Assembly: GCF_024171865.1 (NCBI RefSeq)
Contig: NZ_JAMTCN010000024.1
Coordinates: 1 to 64,000, forward strand
DNA length: 64,000 nt
Direction of reading: 5' to 3'
Origin: Prauserella aidingensis
Lineage (GTDB): Bacteria > Actinomycetota > Actinomycetes > Mycobacteriales > Pseudonocardiaceae
The notes beneath the pieces are model-generated. The model saw nothing but the letters and a program-made list of their open reading frames with translations, searched no databases and had not been told where the DNA came from. Shown here piece by piece: positions 34,647 to 43,644 of this stretch. The translations under genes and the position numbers were made by a program. The first letter of the stretch is position 1; each line of letters begins with the position of its first letter.

Positions 34647-37162
34647 CGGCTCACCACCTCCGGCACGCCCAGCATCACGGGCACGGGCTGGTCACGTTCG
34701 GTCTCGAAGGCGATCGTCGGGTCCGGCGCGCCGGGTGCGTTCACGAACGACGTGAACCGCGCCAGCTTCTCCGGATCCTCCAGCACGCCCTTCCACTCGT
34801 CCTCGTAGTTCGCGACGTGCTCGGCCATCGCGGCCTCCAGCTCGTCGCAGATCCCGAGGCTGTCCTCGACGACCACCGCGTACAGGTGGTCGAGTCCGCC
34901 GTCCAGTTCGTCGAGCCACGCCGCCGTGCGCTGCAGCCGATCCGCGGTGCGCACGTAGAACATGAGGAACCGGTCGATGATCCGGACCAGCTCGTCGGTG
35001 TCCACACCGGACACGAGCAGGTCGGCGTGCCGCGGCACCGCACCGCCGTTGCCGCCGACGTACAGGTTCCAGCCGTGTTCGGTCGCGATGATGCCGAAGT
35101 CCTTGCTGCGGGCCTCGGCGCATTCCCGCTGGCACCCCGAGACGCCGGACTTGAGCTTGTGCGGCGACCGCAGCCCGCGATAGCGCAGCTCCAACTCCAC
35201 CGCGAGGCCGACGCTGTCCTGCTGGCCGTAACGGCACCACGTCGTGCCGACGCACGACTTCACCGTGCGCAGCGCCTTCCCGTAGGCGTGGCCGGATTCG
35301 AAGCCGGCGTCCACGAGCCGCCGCCAGATCTGCGGCAGCTGGTCGACCGTCGCGCCGAACAGGTCGACGCGCTGCCCACCGGTGATCTTGGTGTAGAGGC
35401 CGAATTCCTTCGCCACCTCGCCGAGCACGATCAGCTTGTCCGGCGTGATCTCCCCACCCGGCACCCGCGGCACCACCGAGTACGTGCCGTTGCGCTGCAT
35501 GTTCGCCAGGAACCGGTCGTTGGTGTCCTGCAGGGTCGCCTGCTCACCGCCGAGGACGTGGCCGTTGCCGAGGGTGGCCAGGATCGACGCCACGGCGGGT
35601 TTGCAGACGGCGCAGCCCGTGCCGGTGCCGTGCTTGGCGATCAGCTCGCTGAACGTCGTGATCCGCGTGGCACGGACGATCTCGAACAGTTCGGCACGCG
35701 ACTGCGTGAAGTGCTCGCACAGCGCGGTCGACTGCTCGATCCCGCCCGCCGCGAGCAGTTTGCCGAGCATCGGCACGCACGAGCCGCACGAGGTGCCCGC
35801 CCTGGTGCAGCTCTTGATCGCCCCGACGCTGTCGCAGCCGTCGTCGTGGATCGCCGCGTTGATCGCACCCTTCGTGACCGCGTTGCACGAGCAGATCTGG
35901 GCGTCGTCGGACAGCGCCTCGACACCGACGGCGTCCCCGCCACCACCCGCGGGTCCGATCAGCGCCGCGGGGTCGGCAGGCAGTTCACCGCCGACCAGCG
36001 ACCGCAGCAGGTTGTACTCGCTCGCGTCGCCGACGAGGACGCCGCCGAGCAGCGTCGTCGCGTCGTCGGACACCACGAGTTTCTTGTACGAGCCGTTCAC
36101 CGCGTCGTTGAAGACGACCTCGAGCGACCCCTCGGTCGCCGCGTGCGCATCGCCGAAACTGGCGACGTCGACGCCCATGAGCTTGAGCTTCGTGGACGTG
36201 TCCGCTCCGGGGAACGAGGCCTCCCTGCCCAGCAGCGTCGCCGCGGCGACCTCGGCCATCGAGTAGCCCGGCGCGACGAGGCCGTACACGCGGCCTGCCA
36301 CCGAGGCGCACTCGCCGACGGCGAAGATGTCCGGATCGCTGGTGCGGCACGTCTCGTCGGTGAGCACGCCGCCGCGCTCGCCGAGTTCGAGCCCCGCCTG
36401 GCGGCCGAGGTCGTCCCGCGGCCGCACCCCCGCGGAGAACACGAGCAGGTCGACGTCGAGTTCGGTGCCGTTGCCGAGGCGTGCCTGCAGCCGGTCGCCG
36501 TCCTGCGCGATCGCCGACGTCGACGTTCCGGTGTGGACGGTCACGTCGAGGTCGGTGATCAGCCGGTTCAGCAGCCCACCTCCGCCGTCGTCGACCTGCA
36601 GGGGCATCAGCCTCGGCGCCATCTCGACCACGTGCGGTGACAGGCCCATGTCCCGCAGTGCCTTCGCGGCCTCCAGGCCGAGCAGTCCGCCGCCGACCAC
36701 CGCCGCGGCGGGCCTGCCGCGACGCTGCCGGGCCCGCTCCACCGCCGCGCGGATGTCGTCGAGATCCTCGATGGTGCGGTACACGAACACGCCGGGCAGG
36801 TCCTTGCCCTCGACCGGCGGGACGAACGGGCGCGACCCCGTGGCCAGCACCAACGCATCGTAGTCCTGCACCCGGCCGCTGCGGGTCGTGACCCGCTTGG
36901 CGTCCCGGTCGATCGACTCGACGGGGTCACCCAGCACCAGGTCCACCAGTTCGTCACCGGCGTACTCGGCACCCGGCAGGACCAGCGCGTCCGCGTCCCA
37001 CGTGTCCACATAGGACGTCAGTACGACCCGGTCGTAGGCGGGCCGGGTCTCCTCGCCGAACACGACGACCCGCCACGTCCCGTCGACGTCGTCACTGCGC
37101 AACGCCTCCACCAGGCGGTGGGCCACCATGCCGTGCCCGGCGACCACCAACGTTCGACTCAT
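34643..37162 (-). CDS. nirB: Nitrite reductase (NADH) large subunit
   Basis: 839 aa. FAD/NADH-binding domain (VVAGHGMVAHRLVEAL, ATGSRPFVPP, VVGGGLLGLEAAKAL), BFD-like [2Fe-2S] region (CSCNAVTKGAI, CGSCVP, CAVCKP), then the nitrite/sulfite reductase half with the siroheme-[4Fe-4S] ligands CVGTTWC and CQREC (C-x5-C and C-x3-C). It reduces nitrite to ammonium in the cytoplasm. First gene of nirB-nirD-regulator-chelatase. A GlnR-like site lies 69-106 bp upstream of the ATG. Confidence 0.96.
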   Translation of the reverse strand: MSRTLVVAGHGMVAHRLVEALRSDDVDGTWRVVVFGEETRPAYDRVVLTSYVDTWDADALVLPGAEYAGDELVDLVLGDPVESIDRDAKRVTTRSGRVQDYDALVLATGSRPFVPPVEGKDLPGVFVYRTIEDLDDIRAAVERARQRRGRPAAAVVGGGLLGLEAAKALRDMGLSPHVVEMAPRLMPLQVDDGGGGLLNRLITDLDVTVHTGTSTSAIAQDGDRLQARLGNGTELDVDLLVFSAGVRPRDDLGRQAGLELGERGGVLTDETCRTSDPDIFAVGECASVAGRVYGLVAPGYSMAEVAAATLLGREASFPGADTSTKLKLMGVDVASFGDAHAATEGSLEVVFNDAVNGSYKKLVVSDDATTLLGGVLVGDASEYNLLRSLVGGELPADPAALIGPAGGGGDAVGVEALSDDAQICSCNAVTKGAINAAIHDDGCDSVGAIKSCTRAGTSCGSCVPMLGKLLAAGGIEQSTALCEHFTQSRAELFEIVRATRITTFSELIAKHGTGTGCAVCKPAVASILATLGNGHVLGGEQATLQDTNDRFLANMQRNGTYSVVPRVPGGEITPDKLIVLGEVAKEFGLYTKITGGQRVDLFGATVDQLPQIWRRLVDAGFESGHAYGKALRTVKSCVGTTWCRYGQQDSVGLAVELELRYRGLRSPHKLKSGVSGCQRECAEARSKDFGIIATEHGWNLYVGGNGGAVPRHADLLVSGVDTDELVRIIDRFLMFYVRTADRLQRTAAWLDELDGGLDHLYAVVVEDSLGICDELEAAMAEHVANYEDEWKGVLEDPEKLARFTSFVNAPGAPDPTIAFETERDQPVPVMLGVPEVVSR

Positions 37163-37230
37163 GACTCACACCTCCGCCGATGACTGCGTTCCATGCTCAC
37201 CAGTGGTCGTATCCGGACCACTTCCGTCGT

Positions 37231-37268
37231 GTTTCCGCGGCGTTACCAACAGTTCCCTTTCCAGTTCA
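37231..37268 (-). promoter_or_regulatory. Putative GlnR-binding site upstream of nirB
   Basis: Read on the minus strand toward nirB: TGAAC-n6-GGGAA-n6-GTAAC-n6-GAAAC. The second pair matches the actinobacterial GlnR consensus (GTnAC-n6-GAAAC) exactly; the first pair is degenerate. The spacing between all four pentamers is exactly six. GlnR activates nitrate and nitrite assimilation genes under nitrogen limitation. Confidence 0.75.
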
Positions 37269-37361
37269 GGGTCTGTGACGCCCCGGGCGCAGGCGCGCGG
37301 CCCGCGTGCTCGGGGTGCTCGGGCGCTCGGGAGCTCGGGGTGCTTACGGTGCTCGGGGTGC

Positions 37362-38750
37362 TCACACGCGCGCATACGCGAGGCTCGGCGCGCGGTCCAC
37401 CGCGAAGCTCGTGCGGAGGTAGAACCACCACGTGGTGGCCATGCACCCGCCGTAGAAGACGAGGATCGCGATGAGCGCGGGCGTCAAGGTGCCTCCGCCT
37501 TCGAGGGAGAACTTGAAGACGAGGTTCACCAGCACACCGCCGAACGCACCGAGTGCACCCGCCACGCCGACCACCGCGCCCGCCTGCCGCTTCGCCGACT
37601 TGGCGACCGCGTCCGGGTCCACGCCGATGTCGGCGTTCTTCTTCGCCTCCTCGGCGAAGATCATCGGGATCATCCGGTAGGTCGACCCGTTGCCGATCCC
37701 GGTCAGCACGAACAGCAGGATGAACGAACCGAAGAACAGCGCGAAGCTCTGCTGCGCGACGCTGACCATCACGCCGACCGTGCCGATCGCCAGCCCCGCG
37801 AAGTTCCATTGCGTGATGCGGCCGCCGCCGAACCGGTCGGCGAGCCAGCCGCCGATCGGCCGCGTGGCCGACCCGATGAGCGCGCCGAGGAACGCCAGCC
37901 CGACGAACGCGGTGTACTCGGAGAACGTGAGCTGGATCAGCGAAGGGAAGGCGAACGAGAAGCCGATGAACGATCCGAACGTTCCGATGTAGAGGAAGGA
38001 CATCACCCACGTGTGCTTGTTGCGCAGCGCGATGCGGTAGGAACTGCCGTCCGGCCTCGCCGAGGTGATGGAGTCCATCATCGTCCACGAGCACGCAGCC
38101 GCAATGACGATCAGCGGCATCCACATCAGCGCCGCGTAGGCGAGGTTGACACCGGTGCCGATGCTGATCACCAGCGGTACGAACAACTGCGTGACGGCGA
38201 CACCCAGGTTGCCGCCCGCCGCGTTGAGCCCCAGCGCGAGGCCCTTCTTGCCCTCGGGGAAGAAGAACGAGATGTTGCTCATCGACGACGAGAAGTTGCC
38301 GCCGCCGAAGCCCATCGTGGCCGCCGTGAGCAGGAAGAACCAGAACGGTGCCTGCGTGGTCACCGCGACGATCAGCATGATGCACGGGATGAGCAACAGG
38401 GACGCGCTGATCGTCGTCCACGCGCGCCCGCCGAACTTCGGGATCGCGAACGTGTACGGCACCCGCAACAGCGAACCGACCAGGTTCGGGACGATGATGA
38501 GCCAGAACGTCTGCCCCACACCGAAGTTCACCCCGGCCTCGCCGAGGTTGACCACGACGATGCTCATCAGGATCCACACGTTGAAGCCGAGGTGTTCGGC
38601 CAGGATCGAGAAGCCGAGGTTGCGCCAGGCGACCTTCTTGCCGACGGCGTTCCAGAACGACGGGTCCTCGGGTTCCCAGTTGTCGATCCACCGTCCTCGT
38701 CGCCGGGCGAGCGTGGGCTCCTCGGCCGATGTCTCTGGTGCGAGCGTCAT
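37362..38750 (-). CDS. narK: Nitrate/nitrite transporter (NarK-type MFS)
   Basis: 462 aa, a major-facilitator protein with about 12 helices. The nitrate-porter signature is visible as the Gly-rich AATMGFGGGNFSSSMSNISFFFPEGKKGLALGLNAAGGNLGV and, in the second half, GVAGALGAFGGVLVNLVF. ATG 38750 has GAAGGAGA just upstream; an upstream in-frame start is ignored. It lies between nasA and its reductase on one side and nirBD on the other, all on the same strand, so it imports nitrate (and may export nitrite) for assimilation. Its own promoter probably lies at 38826-38847. Confidence 0.93.
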   Translation of the reverse strand: MTLAPETSAEEPTLARRRGRWIDNWEPEDPSFWNAVGKKVAWRNLGFSILAEHLGFNVWILMSIVVVNLGEAGVNFGVGQTFWLIIVPNLVGSLLRVPYTFAIPKFGGRAWTTISASLLLIPCIMLIVAVTTQAPFWFFLLTAATMGFGGGNFSSSMSNISFFFPEGKKGLALGLNAAGGNLGVAVTQLFVPLVISIGTGVNLAYAALMWMPLIVIAAACSWTMMDSITSARPDGSSYRIALRNKHTWVMSFLYIGTFGSFIGFSFAFPSLIQLTFSEYTAFVGLAFLGALIGSATRPIGGWLADRFGGGRITQWNFAGLAIGTVGVMVSVAQQSFALFFGSFILLFVLTGIGNGSTYRMIPMIFAEEAKKNADIGVDPDAVAKSAKRQAGAVVGVAGALGAFGGVLVNLVFKFSLEGGGTLTPALIAILVFYGGCMATTWWFYLRTSFAVDRAPSLAYARV

Positions 38751-38826
38751 GGAAGTCTCCTTCGGCGTGACGGGCGTCGTGCGGTGGCCGGTCGCGGCGT
38801 CGCCGCACCCGGCGTGACGTGCGATC

Positions 38827-38847
38827 ACGGTAGGAATCGGCTGTTTC
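38827..38847 (-). promoter_or_regulatory. Putative narK promoter with GAAAC pentamer
   Basis: On the minus strand GAAAC-n6-TTCCTACCGT; TACCGT fits a TAnnnT -10 box and would give a leader of about 70 nt to narK. The same 10-mer, six bases after a GlnR-type pentamer, occurs upstream of nasA (42636-42656). The pattern suggests common activation, but the -10 call is untested. Confidence 0.55.
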
Positions 38848-38975
38848 AGGTGGCCGCGCCCGCGATTCCGGCCGTGCTACCCGGTGCTCACTACGGGCGG
38901 CGGTGGCTGTGAGGTCGCGGCCACGGCTCGGCGCCGCACCGTGGGATGCCCTGCAGGCGGGACCGCGCTTCTCGG

Positions 38976-40427
38976 CTAGTCGGTACTGGTGAGCCACTCG
39001 GCGATGCCGCACACCGCGTCCCGGCAACTGCCGCACCCGGTGCTCGCACGGGTCCGCTGCGCGATCTCATCCACTGTGGACGCTCCGCCACGGTAGGCCT
39101 CGATGATCTTGGCCTTGCTGACGGAGTTGCACCGGCAGACGATGGCCGAACCGGGCAGGTCGGCCGGACTGGCCGCCGCGGGTGCCGCCGACGGCATCGC
39201 CCGGCCGAGCAGCAGCGCGAGCCGGTCCTCGGGAACCCGCACCCCGCGGTCGTAGAGCTGGGTGATCGTCGCCGCCGCATCGGGCACACCGAGCACGATG
39301 GCGCCCGCCACCTTCTCGTCGCGCACCACCAGCTTGGCGTAGCGGCCGCGCGTCGGATCGTCGAGGCACACGACCTCGGTGTCGTCGTCGGCCGTGTCCG
39401 CGGTGACCGCCGTGTCGCCGAGCGCCGCGACGTCCATCCCCTTCGCCTTGAGCCGCGTGACGACCGACGTCCCGCGGTAGCGCGACGCGGTATCGGCGCC
39501 GGTGAGCAGGTCGGCCAGCACCCCCGCCTGTTCCCACGCGGGCTGGACGAGCCCGGGCGGCGCCGCGGGGTGCCTGCAGCAGTCGCCGAGGGCGTGGATC
39601 CGGCCGTCACTGGTGCGCAGGGCGTCGTCGACGACCACGCCCCGGTCGACGTCGAGTCCCGCGTCGGCGGCGAGGCCGGTCTCGGCGCGGACCCCGGTCG
39701 ACACGACCAGCAGGTCCGCCTCGACGTGGCTGCCGTCGTCGAGTTTCAGCCCGTCCCCCGGCAGGTACTTCGCGCCGCCCCTGCCGAGGCGGAAGTCGAT
39801 GCCGAACCCTTCCAGTGTGCGGGCGAGCACGCGGCCCGACCCCGGGTCGAGCTGCCGCTCCATCGGATACGGCGCGGGGTGGACGACCGTCACGCGGTTG
39901 CCCCGGCCCGCGAGGCCGCGCGCGGCTTCCAGGCCGAGCAACCCGCCGCCCAGCACGGCGACCGGAGCGCCCACCTTCGCCGCGTCGAGGATCCGGTCGC
40001 AGTCGTCGAGGTTGCGGAACGCCAGGGCGCCCTCGGCGAGCTCGCCGTCGTCGCCGACGAGGCCGTCCACGGGCGGCACCCACGGCCTGCTTCCCGTCGC
40101 CAGCACGAGCGAGTCGTACGCCACGGCGGTGCCGTCGTCCAGCTCGACCGTCCGGTTGCGACGGTCGATGCGCCGCGCCGCCACGTTCAGCCGGAGATCG
40201 ACGTGGTTGCGCTCGGCCCAGCCGTCGTCGTGCAGGCGCACGCTCCCCGGCTGCATGGTCCCCGCCACCACTGCCGACAGCAGTACCCGGTTGTAGGCGG
40301 CGTGCGGCTCGGCGCCGACGACCGTCAGCGCGACCCGCTCACCCTCCGGATCCCGGCGGCGGATCTCGTCGGCGAGCCGCGCGCCCGCCATGCCGTAGCC
40401 GACGACGACCACTCTGCGCGCGGTCAC
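38976..40427 (-). CDS. FAD/NAD(P)H reductase with BFD-like [2Fe-2S] domain (nitrate reductase electron-transfer subunit)
   Basis: 483 aa. FAD-binding GxGxxG (VVVVGYGMAGARLADEI), ATGSRPWVPPVDG, NAD-binding AVLGGGLLGLEAARGL, and a C-terminal BFD-like domain with CRCNSVSKAKI and STGCGSCRDAV (CxC...CxxC). The architecture resembles the front half of NirB and the NasB/NasC electron-transfer proteins. It follows nasA with a GTGA overlap, so it most likely passes NADH electrons to that nitrate reductase. Confidence 0.88.
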   Translation of the reverse strand: MTARRVVVVGYGMAGARLADEIRRRDPEGERVALTVVGAEPHAAYNRVLLSAVVAGTMQPGSVRLHDDGWAERNHVDLRLNVAARRIDRRNRTVELDDGTAVAYDSLVLATGSRPWVPPVDGLVGDDGELAEGALAFRNLDDCDRILDAAKVGAPVAVLGGGLLGLEAARGLAGRGNRVTVVHPAPYPMERQLDPGSGRVLARTLEGFGIDFRLGRGGAKYLPGDGLKLDDGSHVEADLLVVSTGVRAETGLAADAGLDVDRGVVVDDALRTSDGRIHALGDCCRHPAAPPGLVQPAWEQAGVLADLLTGADTASRYRGTSVVTRLKAKGMDVAALGDTAVTADTADDDTEVVCLDDPTRGRYAKLVVRDEKVAGAIVLGVPDAAATITQLYDRGVRVPEDRLALLLGRAMPSAAPAAASPADLPGSAIVCRCNSVSKAKIIEAYRGGASTVDEIAQRTRASTGCGSCRDAVCGIAEWLTSTD

Positions 40428-42601
40428 AGCGCCTCACCCGCTTCCTGCTCCGCCGCACGGGCCGCGACGAGCCGGGCCGCGCACACCTTGAACTCGGGCA
40501 TCCGGCTGGTCGGGTCGAGCACGGGATTGGTGATGAGGTTGGCCCGCTGCCCGCCCGGGAAATGGAACGGCACGAACACGACGTCCGGCCGCATCGACGG
40601 CACGCACCGCACCGGCGCGGTCACGGCGCCGCGGCGGGACTCGACGACGGCGACCTCGCCCGCGGCGAGCCCTGCGCGCGCCGCCGTGTCCGGATGCACC
40701 TCGATGTGGGCGTCCGGCACGACGTCGGCCAGCTCCGGAACGGCCCGCGTCTGCGCCCCCGACTGGTAGTGCTGCAACACCCGGCCCGTCGTGGCCTGCA
40801 GCGGGAACTCCGCGTCCGGCGGCTCGGCGGGTCCGGTGTGGTCGACGGCCACGAAACGCGCGCGGCCGTCGGAGTGGGCGAAGCCGTCGAGGAACAGGCG
40901 GGGCGTGCCGGGGTGATCCGCCTCCGGCACCGGCCAGTGCAGGGCCTCACCGGCGCGCAACCGGTCGTAGGTCACGCCCGCGTAGTCGGCGGGACCGCCC
41001 GCCGACGCGGCCCGCAGTTCGGTGAAGACCTCCTCGGCGTCGGCGGGGAACCGGCCCGCGGGCTGGCCGAGCCGCTCGGCCAGCCCTGCGAGGACGTCGA
41101 GGTCGCTGCGCACCCCCTCCGGCGGGTCGATGGCCTTGCGGCGCAGCAGCACCCGCCCTTCGAGGCTGGTCATCGTGCCGTCCTCCTCGGCCCACTGGGT
41201 CACGGGCAGCACGACGTCGGCCATCGCGGCGGTCTCGGACAGCACGACGTCGGCGGCGACGAGGAGGTCGAGCGCGCCCAGCCGGTCGGCCACCCGCTGC
41301 GAACGCGGCGCCGACACGACGACGTTGCTGCCGAACACGAGCAGCGCCTTCGGCCCTCCGGCCTCGCCGAGCGCGTCGAGCAGCTCGTAGGCCGACCGGC
41401 CGGGTGCGGGCAGCGAGTCCGGCTCGACGCCCCACACGCGCGCCACGTGCTCCCGCGCCGCCGGGTCGGCGAGTGTGCGGTAACCGGGCAGCTGGTCGGC
41501 CTTCTGGCCGTGCTCCCGGCCTCCCTGACCGTTGCCCTGACCAGTCAGGCAGCCGTAGCCGGAGCCGCGGCGCCCCGGCAGGCCGTGCGCCAGCGCCACG
41601 TCGATCCAGGCGCTCACCGTGTCGACGCCGGTGGCGTGCTGTTCCGCACCCCGCGCGGTGAGCACGTACGCGTTGCGCGCCCCCGCGAGTCTGCGGGCGA
41701 GCGCGCGCTGGTCGGCGGCGCTGACGCCGGTGATGCGCTCCACGTGCTCGGGCCAGTACCGGGCGACGGTCCGCCACATGTCGTCGAAGCCGGCGGTGCG
41801 TTCGGCCACGTACGCCTCGTCGAGCAGCCCCTCGGCGACGGTCGCGTGCAGTACGCCGAGCGCCAGCGCCAGGTCGGTGCCGGGCGCGGGCGCGAGGTGC
41901 ACGTCGGCCTGCTCGGCGGTCGGCGTGCGCCGCGGGTCGACGACGACCAGTCCGCCCTTGGCGGCCGCACCCTGCAGGTGCTGCAGGAACGGCGGCATCG
42001 TCTCCGCCGGGTTCGAGCCGACCAGGACGATCACGTCGGCGCCCGTCAGGTCCGTCATCGGGAACGGCATGCCCCGGTCGACGCCGAACGCCCTGATGCC
42101 CGCCGCCGCGGCCGACGACATGCAGAACCGGCCGTTGTAGTCGATCTGCGACGTCCCGAGCGCCACCCGTGCGAACTTGCCCAGCAGGTAGCTCTTCTCG
42201 TTGGTCAGCCCACCGCCGCCGAAGACCGCCACGGCGTCGCGCCCGTGCTCGGCCTGCAGCTCGGTGAGCCGGGCCGCGACGAGGTCGAGCGCCTCGTCCC
42301 AGCTCACGGGGCGCAGCTCGCCGTCGATGCGGACGAGCGGGGTGGTCAGCCGTGCCGGGGAGTCGAGCAGCGAGGCCGACGTCCAGCCCTTCTGGCACAA
42401 CCCGCCGCGGTTGGCGGGGAACTCCCGCGGGGCGACCTCGACTGTCGGTGTGACCTCGGCGGTCGCCGTGAGGGACATGCCGCACTGCAGCGCGCAGTAC
42501 GGGCAGTGCGTGTCGGTCCGCGCCCCGTTCGCCTCCGACGGCACGGGCCGCTCGTCCGTACCGGGACGGGAATCGGACGGGGTGTCGGCTGTCAGCGTCA
42601 A
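40424..42601 (-). CDS. nasA: Assimilatory nitrate reductase catalytic subunit
   Basis: 725 aa molybdopterin oxidoreductase. The N-terminal [4Fe-4S] ligands HCPYCALQCGM and GGLCQKGW, the putative Mo-ligand cysteine in YNGRFCMSSAAAAGIRAFG, VGSNPAETMPP, GYGCLTGQGNGQGGREHGQKADQLPGYR and a C-terminal molydopterin dinucleotide domain (RVLQHYQSGAQTR, FVPFHFPGGQRANLITNP) support a cytoplasmic Nas/NarB-type enzyme reducing nitrate to nitrite. No Tat signal. The start is a TTG at 42601 placed seven bases after GGAGG. It is coupled by GTGA to its reductase. Confidence 0.93.
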   Translation of the reverse strand: MTLTADTPSDSRPGTDERPVPSEANGARTDTHCPYCALQCGMSLTATAEVTPTVEVAPREFPANRGGLCQKGWTSASLLDSPARLTTPLVRIDGELRPVSWDEALDLVAARLTELQAEHGRDAVAVFGGGGLTNEKSYLLGKFARVALGTSQIDYNGRFCMSSAAAAGIRAFGVDRGMPFPMTDLTGADVIVLVGSNPAETMPPFLQHLQGAAAKGGLVVVDPRRTPTAEQADVHLAPAPGTDLALALGVLHATVAEGLLDEAYVAERTAGFDDMWRTVARYWPEHVERITGVSAADQRALARRLAGARNAYVLTARGAEQHATGVDTVSAWIDVALAHGLPGRRGSGYGCLTGQGNGQGGREHGQKADQLPGYRTLADPAAREHVARVWGVEPDSLPAPGRSAYELLDALGEAGGPKALLVFGSNVVVSAPRSQRVADRLGALDLLVAADVVLSETAAMADVVLPVTQWAEEDGTMTSLEGRVLLRRKAIDPPEGVRSDLDVLAGLAERLGQPAGRFPADAEEVFTELRAASAGGPADYAGVTYDRLRAGEALHWPVPEADHPGTPRLFLDGFAHSDGRARFVAVDHTGPAEPPDAEFPLQATTGRVLQHYQSGAQTRAVPELADVVPDAHIEVHPDTAARAGLAAGEVAVVESRRGAVTAPVRCVPSMRPDVVFVPFHFPGGQRANLITNPVLDPTSRMPEFKVCAARLVAARAAEQEAGEAL

Positions 42602-42635
42602 CGGGCACCTCCTGCTGGTCGCCGGCGTCCGGCCG

Positions 42636-42688
42636 ACGGTAGGAAGCGCGTGTTACCCGGAAATGCGCTGATGTTTCAGGCGTTTGAC
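42636..42688 (-). promoter_or_regulatory. Putative nasA promoter with GlnR-like pentamers
   Basis: On the minus strand the region reads GTCAA-n6-GAAAC (42688-42673), a degenerate stretch, then GTAAC-n6-TTCCTACCGT (42656-42636). The first pair fits the GlnR a/b-site spacing; the last 15 bases match the narK upstream arrangement. TACCGT would be the -10 and give a leader of about 27 nt. Regulation by GlnR is inferred. Confidence 0.6.
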
Positions 42689-42764
42689 GTTGCTCCGCGA
42701 CCTCCGAGAGGACGCGGTGAGCACGAAGGCACGTGCGCACGCAGGCCTTGCGGCTACGCGGCCC

Positions 42765-43148
42765 CTAGTCGAAGAAGCCGTAGACCGTGCCGATCCGGCC
42801 CTGGTCGAACACAGCGACGTCCCTGCCCGTGGCCGCAGCCGGGCCGCCGAACGGGCCGAAGCTCCACTCGAAGTGCGCAAGACCATGGTGGCCGTGCACC
42901 ACGCCGAGCACGAAGCCGAAGTCGGGGAACTGCTCCTGCCAACCCGCGACGTAGGCATCGATGGCCGACGTGCCTCGGATCGAGGTATTGGGGTCGACGT
43001 AGCACGCGTCGGCGGCGAACACCTCGGACCCGAGCGCCTGCCTGATGTCCGGGTTCCGTTCGTTCCACACCGCGATGTAGGCCGCCACCAGGTCGGTGAC
43101 GTTCGCACCGTTCTCGTCCGTCACGTCCGAATCCGTGGGGGAAGTCAT
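42765..43148 (-). CDS. NTF2-like (SnoaL-type) protein
   Basis: 127 aa. AAYIAVWNERNPDIRQALGSEVFAADACYVDP, GTSAIDAYVAGWQEQFPDF and HFEWSFGPFG fit the NTF2-like alpha+beta cone of SnoaL-related proteins, which include small isomerases, hydrolases and ligand-binding proteins. The specific activity is unknown. It is divergent from a MerR regulator with a dyad in the 47-bp gap, and is the likely target of that regulator. Confidence 0.82.
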   Translation of the reverse strand: MTSPTDSDVTDENGANVTDLVAAYIAVWNERNPDIRQALGSEVFAADACYVDPNTSIRGTSAIDAYVAGWQEQFPDFGFVLGVVHGHHGLAHFEWSFGPFGGPAAATGRDVAVFDQGRIGTVYGFFD

Positions 43149-43164
43149 AGCGGCATCCTCGACG

Positions 43165-43186
43165 TTGAGACCGGTGTGAAGGTCAA
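43165..43186. promoter_or_regulatory. Putative MerR operator
   Basis: TTGAGACC at 43165-43172 and GGTCAA at 43181-43186 form an inverted repeat with an 8-nt centre and one extra base in the left arm. On the minus strand it presents TTGACC as a -35 element for the NTF2-like gene. MerR proteins act at such dyads between -35 and -10. Confidence 0.55.
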
Positions 43187-43195
43187 GGAGGAACC

Positions 43196-43609
43196 GTGCA
43201 CATCGGAGAGCTGAGCCGCCGGACCGAGGTCCCGGCCCACCGGCTGCGGTACTACGAAGCGAAAGGTCTGCTGCGACCGGACCGCACCGGGGCCGGATAC
43301 CGCGTGTACGACGAGTCGGACGTCGTCACGGTGCAGCAGATCCGACACCTCCTCGAGGCCGGGCTCTCGACCGAGGACATCGCGTACCTGTTGCCCTGCG
43401 CCACCGGCGAGACCCCCGAACTGGTCGGCTGCCCGGAACTACTGGCAGCCATGAGGCGCCGGCTGCGTCGCTTGGACGACCGGGTGGAGACACTGAACCG
43501 CTCCCGGGCGGCGCTGACGCACTACATCGACGAGGCCGCCCGGCTCGGCGGCGAGACGTACGGCCCGTTCGGCGCGACCGCGACCGGGCGGCAACCGACC
43601 CCCACCTGA
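43196..43609 (+). CDS. MerR family transcriptional regulator
   Basis: 137 aa. An N-terminal MerR HTH (IGELSRRTEVPAHRLRYYEAKGLLRPDRTGAGYRVYDESDVVTVQQI) and a coiled-coil dimerisation helix (RRRLRRLDDRVETLNRSRAAL). Two cysteines (LLPCATG, VGCPEL) lie 15 residues apart between wing and coil and could sense redox or metal, though this is speculative. GTG 43196 has AAGGAGGA upstream. It probably controls the divergent NTF2-like gene. Confidence 0.9.
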   Translation: MHIGELSRRTEVPAHRLRYYEAKGLLRPDRTGAGYRVYDESDVVTVQQIRHLLEAGLSTEDIAYLLPCATGETPELVGCPELLAAMRRRLRRLDDRVETLNRSRAALTHYIDEAARLGGETYGPFGATATGRQPTPT

Positions 43610-43644
43610 GCTGCGCGGGACCGCGGGCCCGGAGCGACCTTGGG

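Noticed and set aside
42652-42677. GTTAC ... GTTTC in the nasA upstream region as one canonical GlnR pair
   Set aside because: The spacing is 16 nt and the order is reversed relative to the consensus; the GTCAA-n6-GAAAC pair at 42673-42688 is the better candidate.
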